DNA of 64,000 bases from assembly GCA_017506865.1 (NCBI GenBank), contig JAFCMP010000113.1, positions 682,001 through 746,000 of the forward strand, written 5' to 3'. The notes under the pieces are model-generated. The model searched no databases. It was given only the letters and a program-made list of their open reading frames with translations, and had not been told where the DNA came from. The translations under genes and the position numbers were made by a program. Of the stretch, positions 8,663-19,666 are shown piece after piece. Numbering within the stretch: position 1 is the stretch's first letter; each line of letters begins with the position of its first letter. The stretch is from Tribonema minus. Its lineage: Eukaryota > Sar > Xanthophyceae > Tribonematales > Tribonemataceae.

Positions 8663-11600
8663 TCACTCCTCGTCGACGGCCTCCGCGGCTTCGGCGGCGG
8701 CGGTCGCCGCCTCCGCCTTCTGTGTCTCCGGCGACTTGATGAGGTCGTCGGGGAAGTAGAGGTGCGACGCGACCGCGACAGCAATGCTCAGCACCGCGCA
8801 CACCACAAAGGTGAGGTGGTAGTCGACGAGGGGCAGCGAGTGCGCGCCGGCGATGGAGTACGCGAACAGCGTCGCGCCGAGCGGCGGGCCGATGGCCTTG
8901 GCGGCGCTGCCGGCGGTCATGGCGAGGCCGTTGAGCCCCCCCTGTGGGGTATCACGAATGACAATCATGAAAATTAACGCATGAATCGAGGACAGCGCTG
9001 GGGCCGACAGGCTTCACATTGGTGGCGCTGCCAGCAGTCATGGCGAGGCCGTGGACCCCCCATATGCGAAATCATAAATGGAAATCATGAAGGTTAACGC
9101 ATGAATTGACTAGATTCGCATTAAAATTGCGCTGTCGGCCGTCATGGCGAGGCCGTTGAGCCCCTACTGCGAGGATGCATAAATGAATTCATGAAGGTGA
9201 ACGCGTGGATGGATCGCGGTGTAGAGCCGGGTGGTGAGGTCCTTCAAGTTGGTGGCGGAGAAATTATGGATGACATCATGAAGGTTGACGCCTACATTGA
9301 TCACGGCCGAGTGGCAGGCCAATGGCCTCTGAGTTGGCAGTGCTGCCGGCCGTCATGGCAAGGCCCTTAAGCCCGCCTTGCATGACACTACGATGAAATC
9401 ATGACGATGAAATTCATTCGATTTCATCATGACGATGAAATTCATTCGAGCATGGAGCTGAGTGATGGGCCGTGGCGGTTTGAATTGGCGCCAGTGCCCG
9501 CCGTTGAGCCCGCCCTGCATGAAATCATAAATTAAAAACCAGAAAAGGTGCATGGACGGTGGTAAAGGGATGAATTCATCGGTGTCTCATTTACATCAAT
9601 ATCAGCCTTGCAGAAAGTGATTCAATCACAGCTGAATCTGAGGAGTGCAAAAGAGTATGGGTGCCGGAAGCAACTTGCTGATGTCGATGATGGTGCGGGC
9701 CTCATGGTAAGGCCAGTACGGCTGCTTGGCATGAGTTGCCCCTGTTGCCACGAGCGTCAGAACAATGCTGAAGTTGTACTTCAAGTAAAACAAGATGTCG
9801 GGAGCTGCAACTGCCGCCCCGCATAAATGACTTCGAACTTGAGTTGCATGGAATTAGATGAGAGCGCCAACTGAAGGTGAGCCCTGGCAGGTGCGGAGCT
9901 TAGGGCTAGGGTTGGGGTTAGATTAAATTCTGCCGGCATTCACACATGCTCATGCCATGTGACATGACCTGTATCTATGGTATTGACATGCATACACAAA
10001 CACAGTTTACTCACCCTCTGGTCGCCTTCCACGGAGTTGTTGACGATGAGGAAGATGCTGGGGGTGCAAACACGCACGAGAAGCAACAAAAACATGAATC
10101 AAGAACAGTGCTGTTAGCGCAAAAGCTCGGCCAGAAAGAGGCGGCGTGGCTCAGGGCGTGCGCCCCACGAAATGGGCCGTGAAAAGGGCCGTTGGCGTCA
10201 GGGCCAGGGTTATGAAAGGGACGGTGACCCGAACATCACCTGCACCCTAATAATGGATGCCTCTTCCACGCTGCAATAGCGAGCTCGCTATACAACGAAC
10301 GAGAAATTGTATGACCATGATTGCACGTGCGCAATCCCTCGGAACACTGCAAAGACGTGTGATCTGCATAGGCCTTTACTGGCCCTAACTCTAACCTGAC
10401 CCCCATCCCTAGCCCTGACCCTAACGCAGTGAGGAGCTTATGCGATGCGAATAATCAGAATCAGTGAAACATGCAGCGCACCGCCTGCCGACATGAACGG
10501 GGGCGGGGGCGCAGACACGCGTGCATGAATATATGATAACCATCCCTTGTCACCTAGAGCTCAACGATCTTTTTGATTCGTATTTCATATGAATGAATGA
10601 ATGCATGACTGCGTGAATGATTGCCACCGCAGCATATACATAATTCATGAATGCATGACTGCATGCCTGCGTGAATGACTGCCAGCCCAGCGCGTGCTTG
10701 AATGGATGGACGAATGCAAGACTGCGCGGATGATTGCCATCGCAGCGCGAGAAAAGCGGCATGCGTGCGCTCACCTTGTGAAGATCATGTTGGAGCCGAC
10801 CTTAATGCAGACCTGCGGGCATGGTACAAATCACGGCATGGGTATGTAGGTATGAGGATGACATCCCGACTGAGCATCGCGCACACGTTGCCAAACGAAA
10901 CGAACCTCCCAAACTTGTCTCTTTCGTGCGAGAATTGATGCCCGTCAAAAGCGCTTGGCGTTCACAAGGCTTTCTCGGGTTTGACAGTGTAGGGAAGGTT
11001 CAATGCACTCCTTCCAAAGGAGGGCGATGGCGCAAAGAAAGCAGCATGCGAGAACAGCAGACAGCTTTTGCGGGCCGCCGGTGCTGGCGGAGTGACCGGA
11101 GCATGGGGCATGCACGAGACAAAGGCACACTCACCACACCCAAGAGCTCCACACGGGGCTTTGATTGAAGCGAGGGCAGTGGCAGGGATCTGCAACGCAC
11201 AAACTCTTGCTACACCATAATATTACAGCCCTTGGCCGCTTCGCTGGCGATGCGCTGAGGATGGATGTCGTGAAATCGCTCACTACTTGTCCACAACACT
11301 GCAGGTGCGTCACACCGCAAGTGGGCTGTAGACTACACGCTACTTCGACTACGCATATTTGTACTACTACCTGGCTACTTCAACATTGCTCCTCACACAT
11401 AACCATGGTGGCCACCATCGCTGGCCATGAAAAGCATGCAGCCGCACCGCAGAGCGAGCACACGCGCAAAACAGCGCAATGCCGGCCAGCACGTCAGCGT
11501 CCGCATAAACTCTTTGTACTGAGTTTTTCCATCGAGCAATGGAGGACTACAAACACTACTGCATTCTGCAGAGCCTTGCTACCTTCAATGTTGGAGTTTA

Positions 11601-14600
11601 ATGTGTTCATGACTTGCGTCAGTGGTCATCGTAGCCAGCCGCAGGAGTGCAGAGCCGTCCCACGGCAATGCATGCACACGGAAGTGGGCTTATGCGTAAA
11701 GATGTATTGCCTGTACTTCAATTGAGGATCAGTAGCGTTCTCGTAACCTTCACCCATGTAAGCTCACCATGGTGGTCACCATTGCGGGCCACAGGAGCGC
11801 GGGGCGGCCCCGCAGCAGCGAGCAGGGGGGACAGTGCATACCTCGAGAATAAACCGGTAAACTGTTCATGTATTCATGCTCTAATTACAAATGTCAGTGA
11901 TAGTAGACCACAACGCAATTATCCTGCACATCAACTGCACATCGCTTGCTACTGCAACGTTGGCGGTCGATGGCGTTATCGCAGCTTACCATGGTGGTCA
12001 CCATCGCTGGCCGCAGGAGCGCAGAGCCATCCCCGCAACAGTGCGCACGCGCCCAAGAGGGCTTTCAAATAGAGCTTTTGTCACTCATCTCACTCAGTTG
12101 AAGTGTGCAGTTGGGGATCAGTAGTGTTCTCATAGCCCTAGTCCTGAGAAGTGTGCAGTTGGGGATCAGTGGTGTTTTCGTAACCCTACCCCCAAGCTCA
12201 CCATAGTGGTTACCATCGCTGGCCATAGGAGCGCGGGGCGGTCCCGTAGCAGCGAGCACATGGGGAATAGCGCGTACAGCGGTATCACCACCACGCTCAC
12301 GACCTTGAGCATGCGCACGTAGCTGCGCAGCGCTCAGCACAGAGGCGCACACATACGGGTAACGCAGTCATGTCAATAATGATGATGATAACTAGAATGA
12401 TGTCAATAATGATAAGTTTGTAGCTGCGCAGCGCTCAGCACAGAGGCGCATACATGGGGGCACATGCAATAAATACCAGCAATGGTAGGTAATTGGAATC
12501 ATGTCAATAATGATAGGTAGCTGCGCAGCGCTCACCACACGGGCGCCTACACAGGGGCGTACGCAATCATGTTGATAAAGATGGTCATGAGTCAGCACAC
12601 ACATGGTACTGTAGTACATGCATGAGCGTACGCAATCAATGATGACATAGAAGTACTTCAAAAGAAGTGTGATCTTTATAATGATAATGATGAGTCAGCA
12701 CACACGTGCAATCAATGTTCATGGTAATGTTGAGTCAGCATGCACGTGGTAGTGCATGCATGGTGGAAGCACATGCATGGCCGTCCCCACGCAGTTAACA
12801 GCTGGTCAATGCCCTTCCGAGGTATACATGTGCACTTGGTGAGCATGCGTGAAGCGTGCACCCCTGCCCCCCGCAGATGACTCATGCGGCGGAGTCTAAT
12901 TAGCAGCCGGCAAGTTTATTGTATGTAATTGTAATGTAAGTAAGAGGCGCGCCAGGGAAAGGGCGCGAGCACAATGACGCAGCAGGCACATGCCGCTTCA
13001 CTCATCGCCAATCGTGCTGATTTGAGTTGAAGGCGCCACTCCAGCTGTGAGGTAAAAGCACCAGCGGCGCCTGCCGCAAAGACTTGCCGACACACTGCAT
13101 AGGAAATCATGCTGAAGTAACGTGTACTGTAAAAACACTATGAGTAGGCGGTCCATGACCTCAAAGCGCGCGGGGTAAAGCACGTTGAGCAACTTCAAAA
13201 CCTGCTGCCTGGCGCTGCCTGCCGTTTTCTTGAAGTTCTATAGCGTTGAAGTTGTGCTCTTTGCCTTCTTTGATGCATGCGCATAGGAACAGATACCAGT
13301 TATCGTAGCAGTGGCGTAAGCTTCTAATACAAGAGTACTACACTTGGCTCAGCCCTGCCCTTAGGGTTAGGGTTAGGGCTCAGCCCTGCCCGACAGCTCT
13401 ATCTTGATGCAGCAGAACCCCTGCATCGGGTCCCTTCAGCCCTGATTCCAGTTAACACGCGCAGACCGTGAGCCTCTGACATGCCCTGCATACTCGCGTT
13501 GCGGCCGCGCTCAGCACCTCACCAGACAAATATGTGGAAAATCTGCCCCTTTATCCGCCCTACTGAAGGACCACTTTTGGTCCCACGCAACTTCAACTTT
13601 GCAACTTCTGCAACTGCCGCTCATTGGTCAGTTGCCCCAGCAGCGGGACGCGCTCGTGGACACAATTGCGCAAAAGGAGGCTGCTGCCCGCAAGGCATAT
13701 CAGACTGTGGAAGCCGGTGTGAAGCGCGTATCAGGGGGCAACGATGCGACGACCAAGAAGCGCACCAGGGCGCCGCCCGGCCTGGAAGTCTGCGCCCCCC
13801 GTCGGCAACACCACACGTGCACCAAAGGCCAGAGTAGCGCGCTTGGTCTGCTGCCCGCCAATGAGGCGCACTACACTGATACGCGCTTCACGCCGGCTTC
13901 CACAGCCTGAGACGCCATACGAGCAGTAGCCTCCTTTTGCTTAATCGTGTTCAATGGCGCGTCGCGCTGCTTGAGGAGCACGTCCCTAACCCTAAACCTA
14001 ACCCTAATCCCTAACCCTAACCGTACCCCTGCCGGCGCGCGTCTCCGCCGGATCGCAGGGCAGGGACTGGCGCAGTTGGACTAGGCCAATCACTTTCTGG
14101 AGAGAGCCCTGATTCACGACCACAATATCCTCAGGCCCCTCGATCGGAATGACGTCGACGATCAATGATCGGAATGACGTCGACGATCAATTGATCGTCG
14201 ACGTCATTCCCATTGACGAGCCTGAGGACATGGTGAGGACACAATGTCCTGAGGACATTGTGACATTGTGAGTGAGGACACAATTGCGAGGACACAATGT
14301 ACTGAGGATATTGTGAGGCATTGCCTGAGGGCATTGTGTGTCCTCAGGACATTATGTCCTCACAATGTTCTCAGGCCCCTAAATCGGACTGACGTCGACG
14401 ATCATGGTCTATGGTCGTCGACATCATTCTGATCTATAATCGTCGACGTCATTCCGATCGAGGGGCCTGAGGACATTCTGGTCGTGAATCAGGGCTCTCT
14501 CCAGAAAGTCATTGGCCTACTCCAACAGTAACCGCCATGTAACCGCCATGCCGACATACCCACGTATACCGCCCGCATCGCAGCCACGCTCAGCAGGTCA

Positions 14601-17600
14601 CCAGCGCTGCTGCATGGCGACATCGCATTGCACATCGCGCTCGCAGCGCATGCACGGCATGTGTTCAACCCAGTGCAGAGCCCTAACCCCCAACCCTAAC
14701 CCCCACCCTAACCCTAACCCTAGCCCCATGCCAACTCCAACTCAACTCTACCTACCCCGATAAAATGCGGCATTCGACTCGCCCCAGAGCGCGCCACGTG
14801 CAATTGAACCAGAAACTGAAACCAACCCTAGCCCTAACCTCAACACTACCTACCCCTAAAAGTGCGGCCAGCATATGACTCACCCCAGAGCGCCGGCCAC
14901 GTGCGGATAAACGAGAACCTGGAACGGCGCCGTAAACCAAACCCTAACCCTAAACCCCCCTCAAACCCTAACCCTAACCCCAACCATGGCTCAACTATTT
15001 ACATTAGACTCACCCCAGAGCGCGCGCCACGTGCGGATAGACGAGAAACTGGAACAGCGCCATGAACACGCCAGCCATGCTCAGGACCTGGCCGATTGTG
15101 CCCGGCTGCCAGTCGAGCCCCCCGACTTGCTGAGTCGACAGGGCCCAGAGGGGGTACGTCTCATCGAACATGATCACCTGCAGCAAGGGGAAGATGGATT
15201 CATGCTGTGAATTGGAGCAGACGTGAATCATTCACATGAATTTGAGACAGCGCAACTGATTAGAAACGGTACGTTTCGTCGAACATGATCACCTGCGGCA
15301 AGGGGCGGATGATTTTCATGATGTGAATTGGAGGAGCCGTGAAATCAAATGAATTTGAGGCGGTGCGTCTGATGAACAACACCTGCGGCAAGGCATGGAT
15401 GGTTTTTTATGCTGTGAATTGGAGGAGACGTGAATTATTCACATGAATTTGAGACAATGCCTCTCATGACAAGGCGTGTCCCGTAAACACGGGCCACCTC
15501 AAAGTTCGAGCTGTGGTGTTAGGGTTAGGAATGGGGTTAGGGTGTAGGGGTCAACAGTAGGAAGGCCAGCCCAACTGCCACTTCCGTTTCGCAGCACATG
15601 CAGTTTCCTCGCTGGCAGGCCTTGGCGTTTGACGCATTGGACCGCTAGCTGCCGAGCCGCGATGAACACCTCTGTACTTCGTGTGAACTACTGAGAGTGA
15701 GCCTTGGTTCGGGACTGAATCAAAACAATATACGCTACCAACAATGTATTGTTGCTGCGACACTGTCAGTTTCAACTTGTCAACAACGTGTTCATGCTGC
15801 GAGACTTGCAGTTTCATGCTGCATGACGCAGCTGACACTTGCCAGCACAGTGCGCTGAACAGCTGCAGGAAACTGCATGCGTGCCGCAGGCGTACAATGC
15901 ACCATGTGTGTACCATTCATGTACCGCATGTGCACTGGCGGTGTACTGCCTGTACAGCAGCTGCGCAGCGCCGCTCTGGCACACGACAACATGCTGCCCA
16001 ATAACTACAGCGCCACAGCCGCAGCCGCCAACATCAATGCTGCACCGCAGCTATCGACTACATGCACGCCTCGGGCGCACATGCACTACGAACCGTAATT
16101 TTCCCCCCTAAATTAAACCTGACCACCTGCATAGCCGGAAATGCACAGACCCAAACGGTTCCGCGACGCTCGCCGCTGAGCGCGCACCCACCGCCAGCAA
16201 CGTCAGCGCTCACAGCAGCAACCTCCTGACCCTAACCGTAACCCTACCCCTAGCCCTAGTACAGCAGCAGCACTCACCAGCAGCGACAGCACCATGTACA
16301 CCACCAGCACCCTGCGCGCGGGCGCCACCGACAGCAGCGCCAGCACGCCTGACCTGTGCCCCGCGCCGCCGCCCCCCACGTCCCCCCCGTCCCCCTTCTG
16401 CCCCCTCCCCTCCCCCTTCTCCAGGTCCCCCTCGGAACCGTCCAGGAGCGCGTGCCGCACGGAGCCGTGCTGTGAGAGATGGCGGCCGAACGGCGCCATA
16501 GCACCAGCGCCATTGCGATCGCCATTGCCATTGCCATTGGCGCCGCCGCCGCCGCCGCCGCCGCCACTGCCACTGCCGCCGTTCCGCTGCATGCCGTCGA
16601 GCCTGCGGCCATCGTGGTCGTCATCGCCGTCGTCGTCGCTGTCGTCCGACAGTGCCGCGTCCGCCGTGGACGCGACGGAGCGCAGGCTGTGCTGAGCGCT
16701 GCTGCCGCCGCTGCTGCCGCCGTGGTAGCGCGGCAGCTCCACCGCGGGGTGCTTCGCAGGCAGCGCCGACAGCGCGTCGTCGTCCGCATCTTCAATGGTG
16801 AAGTTGCTGCCGCCGCCGCCGCCGGCGACGCCGCCCTCCGTCGTCGCCACGCGCTGAAACTTGTACTTCAAGTTCTTGCCGCTGCTGCCGGCGGGGGCAG
16901 CGCTCGGCAGCAGCGTGCTGCGCGGCCCAGACGTTTCGGGCACCATAAACCACACGGTGACGAGCGAGAGGACGCCGAATATAGAAGCCAGGGCGTTGGG
17001 GAGGAGGTACGGGAAGCGCTCGAAGGCGCCGCCGCGCGGGAAGACCCCGGGATACTGGTTGCAGGGGTCCGCGAGGAGGCCGCCGAGGGCGGGGCCGATG
17101 ACGAAGCTGATGGACCAGCAGCCTGGGGGGGGGGACAATGATATGAAGACCATGAAATTCTATTGCTATACAAAAAAAAGAACCGTAAATCCAAATGCCG
17201 TCAGATATAATAATGGTGCGGTGGCAGCTATGTCAGCAGCGGGCGCGAAGTCCGCAATCTGGAGTGGGGTGCCGGTGAGCAGCGGGTTTCATGAGTAGCC
17301 CGGGGCGGTAAGCGGCAAGTGTCTGCAAAAGGGCCACACCCGGCACAGGGCCGATGTTCAAGTTGATGGACCAGCCTGCGGCGGGACAACGACGTGACAA
17401 CCATGAGAATCCGGTTGCTATGTGAAAAACTGAACCGTGAAACCCAGCAGATGTACTGACACTTGCTGGGCACAGGCATGGTGCAGTGGCGGCTACGCCA
17501 GCAGCGGGCTGCAAGTATGTCTGCGGTGTGAAGAGGGGTGCCGCGCACGGTAGCGGCGGTCATCTGCGACGGTTCCGTGCCGATGTTGAAGCTGATAGCT

Positions 17601-18676
17601 TCGCACCAGTGCTGCAGGTGAAGAACCAAGGTGAGCTGCTGAAACCTCTAGAGAACATGCAACACCGCACCAGTGCTGCAATTGAAGAGCCAAGGTGAGC
17701 TGCTGAAACCTCCAGAGAACATGCAACATGGACGGGCAGAACAGGCCGTCATACCAGGGCTGCACGCACATCCCTCCCCCCCCCCCCCCATGCGCCCCCG
17801 CCCCCGAATCGCACCTGTGATGTACCCCATGCCCTTGACCTCGTGCGCCTTGCCGCAGATCTCGCTCACGCACACCTTGCACGTGGACACGGTGCCGTTG
17901 AGCGCGCCCAGCAGCAGCCGCATGAGCACCGCCACCCACAGCTCAGTGCTCAGCCCGAACCCCAGCGAGAACACGCAGACGCTCGCGGCGCCGATCAGCA
18001 GCGCCGGCTTGCGCCCGTACTTGTCGCTGAAGCGACCCCACGGGTACGAGCTGGCGAAACGGCCCAGCATGAAGGCCCCCGCGATGAACCCCGCGTAATA
18101 GCCTGCAGGCGGCGGCGGCGGCGGCCGCAGCGGTCGGGGCAGTGCAATGGTGAGGTGTGCTGACGGACTTGCACGCACCAAGAGGGAGAGAGAGTTCAGA
18201 GGGGCATATGGCTGCATATCGGTGGTGCATATCAGTGGTCAAGGCATGCTGCGGACTGTTGCATGGTGCGGGCGCACGCCGTACACGGAAGTGTACAACG
18301 TGCGAAAGCACGCGATGTTTCAGCGTCGAACACAGCCAGTGTGTGTGCACTGATGCGCAGCACTAAGCGTTTTGATCGCCAACAGGCTGCACAAATACTG
18401 CACCTTCTGACATGAATTCTAGTGATCATAGTATCAAGTGAAGGTTCCAATCACTCCTCAAGAGTGGCAGTGCCGGCGCTTGAATCAACGTCAAATGTCA
18501 ACATGCTCACCCGCTTCATCCTTGGATCTGGTGGCACCAAGGTGCTGTACCAGATAACCAACGTACGGAAAAAGGTTAGTAAGAGAATAGCCGTGTGCCA
18601 GCAGCGCCAGACTTAGCGCTATCATGGGCTTGACAGGAAATGGTGGCGCAGCTGGAACTGGCCGAGTGGATGCCAT
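8663..18676 (-). CDS. MFS transporter, ZIFL/TetA-like drug:H+ antiporter family
   Basis: Eight exons on the minus strand: 18676-18511, 18102-17815, 17122-16278, 15177-15014, 12322-12202, 10812-10775, 10057-10015 and 8941-8663. All phases join, giving 647 residues. Exon 1 has FPVKPM...LTNLFPYVGYLVQHLG (TM1). Exon 2 has the MFS motif WGRFSDKYGRKP and an NGTVST...SEICGKAHE segment typical of zinc-induced-facilitator-like carriers. Exon 3 starts with GPALGGLLADP and then has a roughly 200-residue Gly/Ser/Asp-rich insert in the expected central cytosolic loop. Exon 4 has DETYPLWA, exon 7 IVNNSVEGDQR and exon 8 GGLNGLAMTAGSAAKAIGPPLG. Relatives are membrane exporters of metal chelates or organic ions; the substrate is unknown. 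Exons 6 and 7 are only 38 and 43 bases long. The introns are packed with copies of the exon junctions. Confidence 0.88.
8990..9530 (-). repeat. Degenerate copies of the MFS exon 8 acceptor junction
   Basis: The real junction around 8941 reads, on the plus strand, GTCATGGCGAGGCCGTTGAG followed by pyrimidine-tract complement. Related blocks recur near 9040, 9143, 9353 and 9500, each followed by an ATCATAAAT / ATCATGAAGGTTAACGC spacer. Similarity spans coding bases and flanking intron together. Confidence 0.8.
11400..12050 (-). repeat. Degenerate copies of the MFS exon 5 donor junction
   Basis: The real exon 5 end (12202 onward) reads GCTCACCATAGTGGTTACCA on the plus strand. Blocks at about 11990-12040, 11766-11820 and 11402-11460 repeat it (for example GCTCACCATGGTGGTCACCA), retaining the GTGAGC or GTAAGC donor in two of them and about 50 bases of exon. 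Each copy could in principle act as a decoy donor. Confidence 0.85.
12419..12560 (-). repeat. Degenerate copies of the MFS exon 5 acceptor junction
   Basis: The real acceptor (12322/12323) lies in GTAGCTGCGCAGCGCTCAGC. The same block recurs at about 12420 and 12512, each followed by ACAGAGGCGCA/ACGGGCGCC and the ATGTCAATAATGAT spacer. Confidence 0.85.
13645..13972. repeat. Foldback with duplicated coiled-coil-like coding sequence
   Basis: About 90 bases at 13645-13733 match 13878-13972 in reverse complement. Both arms translate similarly (QRDALVDTIAQKEAAARKAY versus a diverged version ending in EAGVKRVS). The spacer is about 145 bases. It sits in intron 4 of the MFS gene on both strands and may be a relic of another gene or transposon. 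Confidence 0.65.
13980..14030 (+). repeat. Interstitial telomere-like repeat, CCCTAA type
   Basis: Runs of CCTAACCCTAA with small variants (CCTAAACC, AATCCC). Similar short runs occur in this intron at 13360-13385, 14680-14725 and 14940-14985. Confidence 0.85.
14081..14520. mobile_element. Foldback/MITE-like element with ~80-base terminal inverted repeats
   Basis: TAGGCCAATCACTTTCTGGA at the left end matches TAGGCCAATGACTTTCTGGA in the reverse complement of the right end. Pairing continues through GCCCTGATTCACGACCA and CCTCGATCGGAATGACGTCG. The interior is made of short palindromes (GTCGACGAT, and GAGGACA...TGTCCTC repeats). No coding capacity. It lies in MFS intron 4. Internal direct and inverted GAGGACA units suggest expansion after insertion. 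Confidence 0.7.
14770..14940 (-). repeat. Two degenerate copies of the MFS exon 4 donor junction
   Basis: The real junction at 15007-15063 reads ACTCACCCCAGAGCGCGCGC then CACGTGCGGATAGACGAG. Copies at about 14877-14937 and 14772-14823 repeat the block, each followed by CCCTAA-type runs. One keeps the GTGAGT donor; the other has CTCGCC in its place. Confidence 0.88.
15285..15470 (-). repeat. Degenerate copies of the MFS exon 4 acceptor junction
   Basis: The real acceptor at 15177/15178 lies in GAACATGATCACCTGCAGCA. Copies occur at about 15285 (GAACATGATCACCTGCGGCA) and 15375 (GAACAACACCTGCGGCAAGG). Each is followed by the same ATGCTGTGAATTGGAG / CATGAATTTGAG intron segment. Confidence 0.88.
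17250..17720 (-). repeat. Degenerate copies of the MFS exon 3 acceptor junction
   Basis: The real block is GGGCCGATGACGAAGCTGAT then GGACCAGCAGCCTGGGG at 17091-17135. Copies lie at about 17348-17385 (GGGCCGATGTTCAAGTTGAT) and 17577-17625 (GTGCCGATGTTGAAGCTGAT), with parallel downstream intron sequence including an AACCGTGAAA/AACCGTAAAT segment. A shorter GCTGCTGAAACCTC-type duplication follows at 17630-17720. Confidence 0.8.
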
Positions 18677-19666
18677 CTCGCTTCTATCTTTCGGCCGTGT
18701 TCAGGCTGCCGCTGCTGTTGCAGGTTATTCCGCAGCTTCAGCTCTCTCTGCGGCGGGGCTGCTGGTCACCTAGTGCTGCTTGTACGCACGATTGCCACGG
18801 CAGCTTGCGAACTTCGAGCCCTGTCTCTAGTGCAAGCACAAAGTCGTGAATCACAGGCTGCAGTCAGAGCTTTTAGGATGGAGTCCAAGCTTTGAGGCTG
18901 CTGCTGCCAGTGTTATTCGATATATCGGTGATTGGTAGCGACGCTGATGGCGCACCCGGGTACAGAGCACAGTTCCACAAGCGTTCCGCGGCCAAAAAAC
19001 TCAGTGAAGTAGGCGAGTCCCCTGCTAGCCAGAAAAACGCGACACGCGATGAGGCGGCTCGCTGATTTGGTGGTGCTTGTATGCTGGCTAGTCCACTGCA
19101 TCTGGGGCTACGTACCGCCAGCTTTGATGTCGCTCAGGCACCACAGCGCGCATCACGGTGAGCTGCAAAAAGGGATCCTGAGACTGACACACCGCGCTTT
19201 GTGTGCATCGAGTTGGGAGGCTATGACGCGATTGTGCGAGCGAAGTATGTGACGCAATCAATGAGGCCCGTCGCGAAACATGGTCGGAGCTATACTTGGA
19301 TCGCATGAAGTGCATGGCGCAGTGCATGCCCCGCTCTCAATGCCCAGTGTCACTAGGCAAATACACGTCGTACCTTGTATGGTGGTGCACACACACACCC
19401 ATGCGCAGCACGGCAACGAGCGAATATATTGCCGCTTCAGCTTTGACGAAGCCAAAAGTCACCGGTGTGCGTGAATCTGTCCTTGCCCCTACCCCATCGC
19501 TTGCACTCATAAGTTTGCTTTCCTATAAAGAAGGCTTTGTTGCCACCGCAGCAACACTTTTGTTGTTTGAGCGACTTCGCGTGAAAAGTGCTGCCGCGAC
19601 GAGCGGCATGCGGCCGCGCCATGCACTGCAACCGTGCAAGCCTCGATCTCTTACGGGCTTGCGACC
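18677..19666. promoter_or_regulatory. Shared upstream region of divergent MFS and PPOX genes
   Basis: The MFS gene starts at 18676 going left and the oxidase gene at 19667 going right, so both promoters must lie in this ~1 kb. No TATA box or other element was identified with confidence. Short open frames here have no family resemblance. Confidence 0.4.

Noticed and set aside
16479-17141. Plus-strand Ala/Val-rich frame
   Set aside because: It is antisense to MFS exon 3, whose protein matches a known family.
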